From positions 1-5,720 of the forward strand of contig JANXSA010000596.1 of the NCBI GenBank assembly GCA_025352915.1: a stretch of DNA of 5,720 nt. The letters run 5' to 3'. Positions 1 to 5,720 of the stretch are shown here, one piece after another. The translations under genes and the position numbers were made by a program. The notes beneath the pieces are model-generated. The model did no database searches, had not been told where the DNA came from, and saw nothing but the letters and a program-made list of their open reading frames with translations. Each line of letters opens with the position of its first letter. Position 1 is the first letter of the stretch. The stretch comes from Rhodospirillales bacterium (GTDB lineage: Bacteria; Pseudomonadota; Alphaproteobacteria; Acetobacterales; Acetobacteraceae).

Positions 1-53
1 ATGGCCAGCGCCGCGATGGCACCGAACAGCGGCAGGCGTTGCGTGGCGCTCAC
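1..53 (-). CDS. lspA: Start of probable lipoprotein signal peptidase (partial, cut by window edge)
   Basis: Only the first 17 codons are inside the window: a GTG start at 53-51, then S-A-T-Q-R-L-P-L-F-G-A-I-A-A-L-A, which runs off the left edge. The start overlaps the ileS stop as GTGA (GTG at 53-51, TGA at 52-50), the usual sign of translational coupling. The residues after the first six are hydrophobic, as expected for the first membrane helix of LspA (signal peptidase II), the inner-membrane aspartic protease that cleaves prolipoprotein signal peptides after lipid attachment. The name rests mainly on the very common ileS-lspA order in Proteobacteria and the hydrophobic start. The catalytic aspartates lie outside the window and cannot be checked. 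No clear Shine-Dalgarno sequence is visible inside the ileS end, so expression probably relies on ribosomes finishing ileS. Confidence 0.72.
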   Translation of the reverse strand, partial: MSATQRLPLFGAIAALA

Positions 54-2863
54 GCTACCGCCCGGCCCATCAGGCCCGACTCGACCGCGTCGACGCAGCG
101 AAGGCACAGCGCCGGGTGAGCCTCGGTCTGGCCGACTTCCGCCAGCACCTTCCAGCAGCGGTCGCATTTCATGCCGACGGCCAGCGATGCGCGGGCGCCG
201 GCGGTCACGGCGGTTTCAATTCGGGCGCCGGCGACGATCAGGATATCGGCCCAGGCCTCCGCACTCAGCAACCCGGCCTGGTCGTCCGGTAACACCATGG
301 TCACCGCCGCCTGGTTGGACGAGCCGATGCGCTTATCCGCCCGCATCGCCTCCAGCTCGGTGGTCCCCAGGCGGCGCAGCTCGCGGATGGTGCTCCACTT
401 GGCGCCGAGCGCATCATCGCGCCAGCCGGCGGGGATGGCCGGGAAGTCGTGCAGATGCACGCTGTCCGCCTCGCCGAACCGGGTCGTCCAGGCCTCCTCG
501 GCGGTGAACACCAGCACCGGGGCGAGCCAGGTGCACAGGCAGCGATGCAGATGGTCGAGCACGGTGCGCGATGCGCGGCGGCGCAGGCTGTCCGGGCGGT
601 CGCAGTACAGCGCGTCCTTGCGGATGTCGAAATAGAAGGCGCTCAGGTCCGACGAACAGAAATTATGGATCGCCGCGTAGACGCCGGTCCAGTCGTAGCT
701 GGCCACCGCGGCACGGATCAGCGCGTCGAGCTCGGCGATGCGGTGCAGCACCCAGCGTTCCAGCTCCGGCATATCAGCGGCGGCGACGCGCTCGGCCTCG
801 GTAAACCCGTCAAGCGAGCCGAGCAGCCAGCGCAGGGTGTTGCGCAGGCGGCGGTAGAGCTCGGTCTGCTGTTTCAGAATTTCCTTGCCGATGCGCATGT
901 CCTCGGCGGTGTCGGACGACATCACCCACAGGCGGAGAATATCGGCGCCGAACTGGCTGGTGACCTCGTCGGGTGCTGTGACATTGCCGAGCGATTTCGA
1001 CATCTTGCGGCCCTGCTCGTCCATCACGAAGCCATGGGTCAGGACGGCCTTGAACGGCGCCACGCCGCGGGTGCCGACGGCTTCCAGCAGCGAGGAATGG
1101 AACCAGCCGCGATGCTGGTCCGAGCCTTCCAGGTAAAGATCGGCCGGCCATTTCATCCCGCGCGCTTCGAGCACGAAGGCGTGGGTGGAGCCGGATTCGA
1201 ACCACACATCGACGATGTCGAACACCTGCTCATAGGCGGCGGGGTCGCGGCCTTCGCCGAGGAAGCGCTGGGGTGGCGAGGAGTACCAGGCATCGGCACC
1301 CTCGCTGCGGAACACCTCGACGACGCGATCCACCACCGCCTGGTCGCGCAGGACCTGGCCGGTCGCCTTTTCGACGAACACCGCGATCGGCACGCCCCAG
1401 GCGCGCTGCCGGCTGATGCACCAGTCCGGCCGCGAGGCCACCATCGAGCCGATGCGGTTGCGCCCCTGATCCGGCACGAAGACGGTGTCGGCGATCGCCT
1501 GGAGCGCCTTGGCACGGATCGCGTTCTCGCCGTCCATGCGGATGAACCATTGCGGCGTGGCGCGGAAGATCAGCGGCGCCTTGCTGCGCCAGGAATGCGG
1601 ATAGGAATGCACCAGCTTGCCGCGCGCCAGCAGTCCGCCGGCCTCGGTCAGCGCGGCGCAGATGGCGTCGGCGGCGCGGTAGACATGCTGGCCGGCGAAA
1701 TGCGGCACCCAGGCGTTGAAGGTGCCGTCCTCGCCGACCGTGTCGGGCACCTCGATGCCGTGCGTCCGCCCGAGTTCGAAATCCTCCTCGCCATGGCCCG
1801 GCGCGATGTGCACGAAGCCTGTGCCGGCCTCGGTGGTGACGTATTCCGCGCCATACACCGTCACATCGTGGTCATAGCCGCGCCCGCGCATCGGATGGGC
1901 GCAGACGGTGCCCAGCAGGTCGCGGCCCTTGTAGACGTGCATGACGTGGTGGGTTTCGATCCCCGCCGCCTCGCAGATCTGCGGCAACAACGCCAACGCC
2001 ACCAGCACGCGTTCGCCGGGCACCGCCAGCGAACCGGCCTTGGCACTATCGATGCGCACCAGCGCGTAGTCGATGTCCTCGCCAAGCGCGATCGCGCGGT
2101 TGCCCGGCATGGTCCACGGCGTGGTGGTCCAGATCACGATCGCCGCCCCGGCCAGCCCGGCCACCGGGCAGGTGACGATCGGAAACCGCACGGTGACCGT
2201 GTCGCTCTTGTGATCGTGGTACTCGATCTCGGCCTCGGCCAGCGCGGTCTTCTCCACCGGCGACCACATCACCGGACGCAGCCCGCGATACAGCGCGCCG
2301 TTCATCAGGAACCGGCCGATCTCGCCGGCGATCGCGGCCTCGCTCGGCAGGTCCATGGTGGCGTAGCGGTTCGGCCAGTCGCCGAGCACGCCCAAGCGGC
2401 GGAACTCGCTTTCCTGGATGGCCATCCAATGCGCGGCATAGGCGCGGCATTCGGCGCGGAAATCGAGGACGGGAACGGCGTCCTTGTCCTTCTTCGCCGC
2501 CCGGTACTGCTCCTCGATCTTCCACTCGATCGGCAAGCCGTGGCAGTCCCAGCCCGGAATGTAGTCGGCGTCGAAGCCGCCCATCTGGCGGGTGCGGTTG
2601 ATCACGTCCTTGAGGATCTTGTTCAGCGCGGTGCCGATATGCAGGTGGCCGTTGGCGTAGGGCGGGCCGTCATGCAGGATGAACTTCTCCCGCCCCGCCG
2701 ACGCCGCGCGCAGCTTGCCCCAGAGGTCCATCGCCTCCCACCGGGCCAACATCGCCGGCTCCTTCTTCGGCAGGTCGCCGCGCATCGGAAAATCGGTGGC
2801 GGGCAGGAACACGGTGTTGCGATAATCGCGGCTGGCTGCCGTTGGGTTGGTCTGGTCGGTCAT
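50..2863 (-). CDS. ileS: Isoleucyl-tRNA synthetase, full length
   Basis: This 937-residue class Ia cytoplasmic aminoacyl-tRNA synthetase charges tRNA-Ile with isoleucine and removes mischarged valine. Visible landmarks in order: N-terminal TDFPMRGDLPKKEP (about 23-36); the ATP-binding HIGH-type motif as HIGT at 75-78 within the NGHLHIGTALNKILKD block; GWDCHGLPIE (104-113); the CP1 editing domain (about 215-410) with the threonine-rich WTTTPWTMPGN (245-255) and GHGEEDF (356-362), whose Asp361 matches the conserved editing aspartate; WCISRQRAWGVPI (481-493); DVWFESGSTH (552-561); YLEGSDQHRGWF (577-588); KMSKS (620-624); an anticodon-binding helical domain (about 695-850); and a C-terminal zinc site with Cys900, Cys903, Cys920 and Cys923. 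Length and domains match the bacterial (eubacterial-type) enzyme. The ATG at 2863 gives the expected short leader before the conserved DYRNTVFLP segment; its ribosome site is weak (GAG about 9 bases upstream). It ends with TGA, overlapping the next gene. The fourth HIGH residue is Thr, which I take as a tolerated variant because everything else is intact. Confidence 0.98.
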   Translation of the reverse strand: MTDQTNPTAASRDYRNTVFLPATDFPMRGDLPKKEPAMLARWEAMDLWGKLRAASAGREKFILHDGPPYANGHLHIGTALNKILKDVINRTRQMGGFDADYIPGWDCHGLPIEWKIEEQYRAAKKDKDAVPVLDFRAECRAYAAHWMAIQESEFRRLGVLGDWPNRYATMDLPSEAAIAGEIGRFLMNGALYRGLRPVMWSPVEKTALAEAEIEYHDHKSDTVTVRFPIVTCPVAGLAGAAIVIWTTTPWTMPGNRAIALGEDIDYALVRIDSAKAGSLAVPGERVLVALALLPQICEAAGIETHHVMHVYKGRDLLGTVCAHPMRGRGYDHDVTVYGAEYVTTEAGTGFVHIAPGHGEEDFELGRTHGIEVPDTVGEDGTFNAWVPHFAGQHVYRAADAICAALTEAGGLLARGKLVHSYPHSWRSKAPLIFRATPQWFIRMDGENAIRAKALQAIADTVFVPDQGRNRIGSMVASRPDWCISRQRAWGVPIAVFVEKATGQVLRDQAVVDRVVEVFRSEGADAWYSSPPQRFLGEGRDPAAYEQVFDIVDVWFESGSTHAFVLEARGMKWPADLYLEGSDQHRGWFHSSLLEAVGTRGVAPFKAVLTHGFVMDEQGRKMSKSLGNVTAPDEVTSQFGADILRLWVMSSDTAEDMRIGKEILKQQTELYRRLRNTLRWLLGSLDGFTEAERVAAADMPELERWVLHRIAELDALIRAAVASYDWTGVYAAIHNFCSSDLSAFYFDIRKDALYCDRPDSLRRRASRTVLDHLHRCLCTWLAPVLVFTAEEAWTTRFGEADSVHLHDFPAIPAGWRDDALGAKWSTIRELRRLGTTELEAMRADKRIGSSNQAAVTMVLPDDQAGLLSAEAWADILIVAGARIETAVTAGARASLAVGMKCDRCWKVLAEVGQTEAHPALCLRCVDAVESGLMGRAVA

Positions 2864-2892
2864 GGGACAGGTCTCGCGCGGTCGGGCGACCG

Positions 2893-2921
2893 CCAGGGGA
2901 AATGGGATGCGCGCCCAGGGG
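2893..2921. repeat. Pair of 7-base direct repeats upstream of ileS
   Basis: CCAGGGG occurs at 2893-2899 and again at 2915-2921 on the plus strand (CCCCTGG on the minus strand), with starts 22 bases apart, close to two turns of DNA helix. The pair sits 30-58 bases upstream of the ileS start. Such phasing can mark a binding site, but a 7-base GC-rich word repeated once can also be chance. The same word forms the arm of the palindrome at 5690-5708. No function is assigned. Confidence 0.3.
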
Positions 2922-2966
2922 CATAATTCAGACCCGGCGCTCTAACGAGCGGCCGGGCGGCTAATT

Positions 2967-2994
2967 CGCGCTATGATGATCCCGATCATGCGCG
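2967..2994. promoter_or_regulatory. Interrupted inverted repeat in the ribF-ileS gap
   Basis: On the plus strand ATGATC (2976-2981), CC, GATCAT (2984-2989) is a perfect 6+6 dyad with a 2-base centre. Outside it CGCGC (2967-2971) pairs with GCGCG (2990-2994), with four unpaired bases TATG (2972-2975) on one side. In total 11 base pairs can form. The site lies about 105-130 bases upstream of ileS, in the least GC-rich part of the gap. The tiny centre suits a dimeric DNA-binding protein better than an RNA hairpin, though opening the inner C-G pair would give a 4-base loop. It could be an operator, a structured leader element, or chance. I see no convincing -35/-10 pair next to it. Confidence 0.35.
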
Positions 2995-3000
2995 GGACTA

Positions 3001-3024
3001 TGCCGTTTACCGGCGAAACCGGCA
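3001..3024 (-). terminator. Possible hairpin just after ribF (weak terminator candidate)
   Basis: Starting two bases beyond the ribF TAA stop, TGCCG (3001-3005) can pair with CGGCA (3020-3024) and TTT (3006-3008) with AAA (3016-3018), leaving one bulged C (3019) and a 7-base loop. The same segment holds the direct repeat ACCGGC (3009-3014 and 3018-3023), which allows a smaller competing CCGG/CCGG hairpin. There is no run of T after the stem on the minus strand (TAGTCCCGCG follows), so this is not a classical intrinsic terminator. It may only slow or protect the 3' end, or do nothing. Confidence 0.25.
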
Positions 3025-3026
3025 AG

Positions 3027-3953
3027 TTACGCGGCGCCGAGCAGGGCGCGGGCCTGCGCGGCATCGGCGGCGATCTGCGCCTTGAGCGCCTCCAGCCCGG
3101 CGAATTTCTGCTCGCCGCGCAGATAGGCATGCAGCGCCACGCCGATTTCCTGGCCATACAGGTCCTCGGCGAAATCGAACAAATTCACTTCCAGCCGGCT
3201 TTCCGGCCCCTCATTCACCGTCGGCCGCCGCCCGATATTGGCCACCCCCTGGCACACCCGGCCATCCGGCAGGCTGACGGTGACGGCATAGACGCCGCGC
3301 GCGGGTTCGAGATGCCGGCCCAGCGGCACATTGGCGGTCGGAAACCCGATCGTCCGCCCGCGCTTGTCGCCATGCGCCACCACGCCGCGGATCGCCCAGG
3401 GCCGGCCCAGGGCGGCGGTCGCCCGCTCGGGATAGCCATCCTGCAGGGCACGTCGAATGCGGGTGGACGAAATCACCCCCTCGGCATCGGATAGCGGCGG
3501 CACCACCGACAGCCCGATGCCGCGCGCCGCCGCCTGCGCCGACAACAACTCCACCCCGCCGCCGCGGCGATGGCCAAAGGCAAAATCCGGCCCGCACGCC
3601 AAATGCCGCGCGCCCAACCCGGCATGCAACACCTCGGCCACGAAGCTGTCCGCGCTCATCAGGCTGAAGCTGTGATCGAAAGCGAGTTCATAGACCAGCG
3701 CCACCCCATGTGTGGCCAGGGCAGCGGCCCGCTCGGTCGACAAGGTCAGCCGAAACGGCGGATCATCCTGACGGAACAGCTCACGCGGGTGCGGCTCGAA
3801 GGTCAGCACCGCCAGCTTCGCATCGGGCCGGGCGGCGGCGGCACTGCGCAGCACCTGGACATGGCCGCGATGCACCCCATCGAAATTGCCGAGTGCTACG
3901 GTGGCGCCGCGCGCCTCGGCCGGAAGATCGCTCCACTGGGTGAACAGGCGCAT
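3027..3953 (-). CDS. ribF: Bifunctional riboflavin kinase / FAD synthetase
   Basis: This 308-residue cytoplasmic enzyme phosphorylates riboflavin to FMN and then adenylylates FMN to FAD; the length is typical for bacterial RibF. The N-terminal FAD-synthetase (nucleotidyltransferase) domain shows GNFDGVHRGH (22-31), FEPHPREL (52-59), GPDFAFGHRRGG (121-132) and ISSTRIRRAL (161-170). The C-terminal riboflavin-kinase domain shows GDKRGRTIGFPTANV (195-209), the GVANIGRRPTV loop (236-246) and LEVNLFDF (254-261), where Glu255 fits the conserved catalytic glutamate. I chose the ATG at 3953 because it begins at the family's normal N-terminus and has GAGGAG 7 bases upstream; an in-frame extension to 4112 exists but only overlaps the wzt end and reads as non-family sequence. 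It starts 19 bases after the wzt stop, so it is probably on the same transcript. It ends with TAA, 163 bases before ileS. Confidence 0.97.
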   Translation of the reverse strand: MRLFTQWSDLPAEARGATVALGNFDGVHRGHVQVLRSAAAARPDAKLAVLTFEPHPRELFRQDDPPFRLTLSTERAAALATHGVALVYELAFDHSFSLMSADSFVAEVLHAGLGARHLACGPDFAFGHRRGGGVELLSAQAAARGIGLSVVPPLSDAEGVISSTRIRRALQDGYPERATAALGRPWAIRGVVAHGDKRGRTIGFPTANVPLGRHLEPARGVYAVTVSLPDGRVCQGVANIGRRPTVNEGPESRLEVNLFDFAEDLYGQEIGVALHAYLRGEQKFAGLEALKAQIAADAAQARALLGAA

Positions 3954-3960
3954 CGCCAAA

Positions 3961-3966
3961 CTCCTC
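3961..3966 (-). promoter_or_regulatory. Ribosome binding site of ribF
   Basis: GAGGAG on the minus strand lies 7 bases before the ATG at 3953 and within the 19-base wzt-ribF gap. It is the clearest Shine-Dalgarno sequence in the window and decides the ribF start against the longer open frame. Confidence 0.8.
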
Positions 3967-3972
3967 GGCACC

Positions 3973-4758
3973 TCAGGCAACAGGCGGCAGCTTCTCGGGT
4001 ACCCTGACGGGGTGACCAAGATACTGCTCCAGCACCTCCGCCGGCGGCCCGTCGGCGCGGATGCGGCCCTGGTCCATCCAGATCGCCCGCGTGCACCATT
4101 GCAGCACCACATCGCTCATATGCGACGACAGCACCAAGATCTCGACCCCGCGCACCAGGGTTTCCAGCCGCGCCCGGGCCTTTTCCATGAACCCGGCATC
4201 GCCGGCCAAAAACCACTCATCCATCAACAGCACCTGCGGCCGCACCGCCGTCGCCAACGCAAAGCCCAGCCGCACCACCATGCCCGACGAGTAAATGCGG
4301 ATCGGCAGGTCGAGGAAATCCGTCAGCTCGGCAAACCGCGCGACATCCTCGGCCAGCCCCTCGATCGCATCGCGGTCCAGCCCGAAATACAGCCCGCGCA
4401 AGGTGATATTCTCGCGCCCGGTCAGCTCGGGATTCATGCCGAGATTGGGGTCCAGCAGCGCATTCAGCGAGCCGCGCACCCGCATCCGCCCCACCACCGG
4501 CTCGTATATCCCTGCCAGCACCCGCAACAACGTCGTCTTGCCCGCGCCATTGCCACCCACCAGCGCCAGCCGGTCGCCCGGCCGCAGATGCAGGTCGATG
4601 CCGCGCAACGCCTCCACCACCACCCGGTTCCGCGCGTCAGCCGCCATCCGCCCGGTCACCGACGAAATCACCGTCTTCTTCAGGCTGCGTGCATTGCCGT
4701 GGTAAAGCGGAAAACTGACGCTGACCCCGTCCACATCGATCGATGCGCTCCCGGCCAT
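3973..4758 (-). CDS. wzt: Polysaccharide-export ABC transporter, ATP-binding subunit (Wzt/KpsT-like)
   Basis: This 261-residue ATPase should power export of a lipid-linked glycan with the adjacent permease, acting on the cytoplasmic face of the inner membrane. Motifs: the N-terminal VSVSFPLYHGNARSLK segment (12-27) typical of this family; Walker A GGNGAGKT (68-75); LTGRENI (112-118), the family marker in the region after the Q-loop; signature YSSGM (156-160); Walker B VLLMDE (176-181) with catalytic Glu181; LAGD D-loop (184-187); and switch His213. It ends soon after the nucleotide-binding domain, so it lacks the C-terminal carbohydrate-binding domain of Wzt proteins that recognise a capped O-antigen. 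That makes it closer to KpsT or the short Wzt form. The ATG at 4758 is 4 bases after the permease stop (TAG CGCG ATG); no Shine-Dalgarno is visible, so translation is probably coupled. A longer in-frame start (4857) would read into the permease gene and does not resemble the family. The substrate cannot be told from sequence; the symbol is a family label. Confidence 0.92.
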   Translation of the reverse strand: MAGSASIDVDGVSVSFPLYHGNARSLKKTVISSVTGRMAADARNRVVVEALRGIDLHLRPGDRLALVGGNGAGKTTLLRVLAGIYEPVVGRMRVRGSLNALLDPNLGMNPELTGRENITLRGLYFGLDRDAIEGLAEDVARFAELTDFLDLPIRIYSSGMVVRLGFALATAVRPQVLLMDEWFLAGDAGFMEKARARLETLVRGVEILVLSSHMSDVVLQWCTRAIWMDQGRIRADGPPAEVLEQYLGHPVRVPEKLPPVA

Positions 4759-4762
4759 CGCG

Positions 4763-5620
4763 CTACAGCCAGAACGCGATGCGCCCGCGCACCCGCGCGA
4801 ACACGAACCAGGTGACACCGCACAGCAGCGCCGAATACCCCAGCGCACAGCCGACAATCAGCGCGCTCGGCACCGTGCCCAGCAACGGGCCACGCACGAT
4901 CTCCAACAGGCTGAAGAACGGATTGAACGCCAGCGCCCATTCATGCACGCCCAGCTGGTCGGGCTTCCAGATCACCGCGCTGACGAAAAACGCCATCTGC
5001 ATCACGCTGGCCACGATCGGCGGGATATCATGCAGCCGCGCACAAACCGCCCCGAGCAGCAACGTCAGCGCCAGCGCGTTGACCAGCCACAGCACCAGCC
5101 CCGGCAAAGCGAGCAACGCGGTGCTGTCCGGCCAGCTCCACAGCAAAAGGTTCACCACCACCACCACCACGGCGTTGTGCGCCAGCACCACCAAATTGCG
5201 CACCACAATCCGCCCGGCATACAGCGTGAACGGCATCCGCACCGAGCGGATCATGCCCTCGTTGGAGATGAACGCGACGCAGGCATCCGACACCAGCGCG
5301 CCCAGAAAATTCCACAACACCAGCGACAGCGCCAAAAACGGGATGTAGTCGCGCAATTGCAGCCGGAACAGCACCGCATACAAAACGCCCATCGCCGCCA
5401 CCATCGCCCCGGTGGATATCGTCAGCCAGAACGGACCCAGCATCGAACCGCGATAGCGCAAGCGAATATCAAGCCACGCCAAAGCCCAGATCAAACGCCA
5501 CTGACGCAAACCCTCGCGCACATCCAGCCACGCCGTGCGATGCCGATCCGCCCAACTCTGGTTGGCGGAAAGATCGAGAACCACGTGGTCGCTGGGCTGC
5601 AAATGGGAAGTGACACTCAT
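4763..5620 (-). CDS. wzm: Polysaccharide-export ABC-2 transporter permease (Wzm/KpsM-like)
   Basis: This 285-residue inner-membrane protein should form the channel of the exporter with the ATPase next to it. It has about six hydrophobic helices (approximately 62-84, 93-113, 143-163, 168-193, 200-219 and 250-275). Family features: the amphipathic coupling segment RLRYRGSMLGPFW (53-65) before the first helix; ARLHDIPPIVASVMQ (194-208), the conserved cytoplasmic loop; NPFFSLLEIVRGPLLG (233-248); and the C-terminal RIAFWL. The ATG at 5620 is the first ATG of the frame. The frame stays open upstream with TTG/GTG codons, but that part runs towards the intergenic repeat and looks non-coding. The leader to residue 50 is longer than in many relatives. 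No good Shine-Dalgarno is seen. Helix 3 includes six Val codons in a row, all GTG (5170-5153). No glycosyltransferase or other glycan gene is visible in the window, so the exported glycan is unknown (O-antigen, capsule and teichoic-type substrates all use this family). Confidence 0.93.
   Translation of the reverse strand: MSVTSHLQPSDHVVLDLSANQSWADRHRTAWLDVREGLRQWRLIWALAWLDIRLRYRGSMLGPFWLTISTGAMVAAMGVLYAVLFRLQLRDYIPFLALSLVLWNFLGALVSDACVAFISNEGMIRSVRMPFTLYAGRIVVRNLVVLAHNAVVVVVVNLLLWSWPDSTALLALPGLVLWLVNALALTLLLGAVCARLHDIPPIVASVMQMAFFVSAVIWKPDQLGVHEWALAFNPFFSLLEIVRGPLLGTVPSALIVGCALGYSALLCGVTWFVFARVRGRIAFWL
5153..5170 (-). repeat. In-frame (GTG)6 trinucleotide tract inside wzm
   Basis: Six identical GTG codons encode Val151-Val156 in the third predicted membrane helix of the permease. 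On the plus strand this is (CAC)6. The tract would allow in-frame gain or loss of single valines by slippage, changing helix length without breaking the frame. It may simply reflect strong GTG preference for valine in a GC-rich genome. Confidence 0.85.
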
Positions 5621-5643
5621 CACACGGCGCGATACCCGATCCG

Positions 5644-5650
5644 CCCCCCC
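5644..5650 (-). repeat. G7 homopolymer in the leader of wzm
   Basis: Seven consecutive G on the minus strand (C7 on the plus strand) lie 23 bases upstream of the wzm ATG. This is too far to be the Shine-Dalgarno sequence of that start. If the true start were one of the upstream TTG codons, a length change here would shift the frame. A run of this length also arises easily in GC-rich DNA. Confidence 0.7.
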
Positions 5651-5689
5651 GAGGCAACAAAGCCCGCGTGGCCGGGTAGGCAAGCAAGG

Positions 5690-5720
5690 CCAGGGGCTTT
5701 GCCCCTGGACCCCACCAGGG
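5690..5720. repeat. Palindromic intergenic repeat (REP-like), cut by window edge
   Basis: CCAGGGGC (5690-5697), TTT, GCCCCTGG (5701-5708) is a perfect 8-base-pair inverted repeat with a 3-base loop. After it, ACCCCA and a further CCAGGG (5715-5720) repeat the first arm, so CCCTGG (5703-5708) could pair either way. No T run follows the stem on either strand, which argues against a simple intrinsic terminator. Similar GGGGCTTTGCCCC-TGGACCCC words are familiar to me from intergenic regions of Acetobacteraceae and related alphaproteobacteria, so I read it as a dispersed extragenic palindrome; that is recollection, not a search. It may mark the 3' end of a gene beyond the window. Confidence 0.6.

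Noticed and set aside
1..507. Plus-strand open frame of 168 codons at the left edge
   Set aside because: It overlaps the ileS zinc-finger end and the lspA start on the other strand. Its Arg/Pro/Ser-rich translation is typical of a shadow frame.
449..2926. An open frame of 825 codons on the plus strand, antisense to almost all of ileS
   Set aside because: It mirrors a certain gene. In GC-rich DNA the opposite strand of a long gene often lacks stops. Its translation is rich in Arg, His, Ala and Gly without a recognisable domain, and there is no ribosome site that would favour it.
2925..2960. Possible ileS promoter using TATGCC or AATTAT as a -10 box on the minus strand
   Set aside because: The best -35 partner at about 17 bases (TCGTTA) matches only half of the consensus, and AATTAT has no partner. 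A promoter in this gap is likely but cannot be placed by eye.
3886..4815. Plus-strand open frame of 309 codons opposite wzt and the ribF start
   Set aside because: It is antisense to genes with full motif sets, and its His/Gln/Arg/Pro-rich translation shows no domain.
4743..5348. Plus-strand open frame of 201 codons opposite wzm
   Set aside because: It is Ser/Thr-rich without hydrophobic or domain pattern, and antisense to a clear membrane permease.
5621..5683. Extension of wzm to an upstream TTG start
   Set aside because: The added 21 residues (Arg, Gly and Cys-rich) do not resemble the family and run through the G7 tract towards the intergenic repeat. The ATG at 5620 already leaves a long N-terminal leader.
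5690..5720. CRISPR-like or attachment-site reading of the repeated CCAGGG arms
   Set aside because: The arms are only 6-8 bases with no regular spacers, there are no cas or integrase genes in the window, and no tRNA gene is present.

Overview
The window is compact, GC-rich (roughly two-thirds G+C by eye) bacterial chromosome, and every convincing gene lies on the minus strand. The protein sequences and the ribF-ileS-lspA order point to an alphaproteobacterium. The IleRS style, the exporter type and a palindromic intergenic repeat at the right edge would fit Acetobacteraceae/Rhodospirillales. That placement comes from pattern recognition, not from a search.

Reading in the direction of transcription (right to left): 5720-5621 is a short intergenic stretch with a strong palindrome at 5690-5708, a partial repeat of it to the window edge, and a G7 tract on the minus strand. 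Then come a polysaccharide-type ABC-2 permease (wzm-like, 5620-4763) and, 4 bases later, its ATPase (wzt/kpsT-like, 4758-3973). After 19 bases holding a good Shine-Dalgarno sequence comes ribF (3953-3027), the bifunctional riboflavin kinase/FAD synthetase. A 163-base gap (3026-2864) carries a possible hairpin after ribF, an interrupted inverted repeat and a pair of 7-base direct repeats. Then come ileS (2863-50), a full-length isoleucyl-tRNA synthetase, and the first 17 codons of what is very probably lspA (53-1), whose GTG start overlaps the ileS stop.

Functionally there are two modules. Wzm and Wzt should form an inner-membrane exporter that moves a lipid-linked glycan (O-antigen, capsule or similar) across the membrane. 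RibF, IleRS and LspA are housekeeping functions: flavin cofactor synthesis, tRNA charging and lipoprotein signal-peptide cleavage. The tight spacing from wzm to ribF suggests one transcript, so the exporter and flavin synthesis may be co-expressed. Whether ileS-lspA is read through from ribF or has its own promoter in the 163-base gap cannot be settled by eye.

I do not see an undescribed system here. The items most worth a second look are the palindromic repeat upstream of wzm, simple-sequence tracts in and before wzm, the structured gap before ileS, and the exporter's coupling to a housekeeping operon without visible glycan-synthesis genes.
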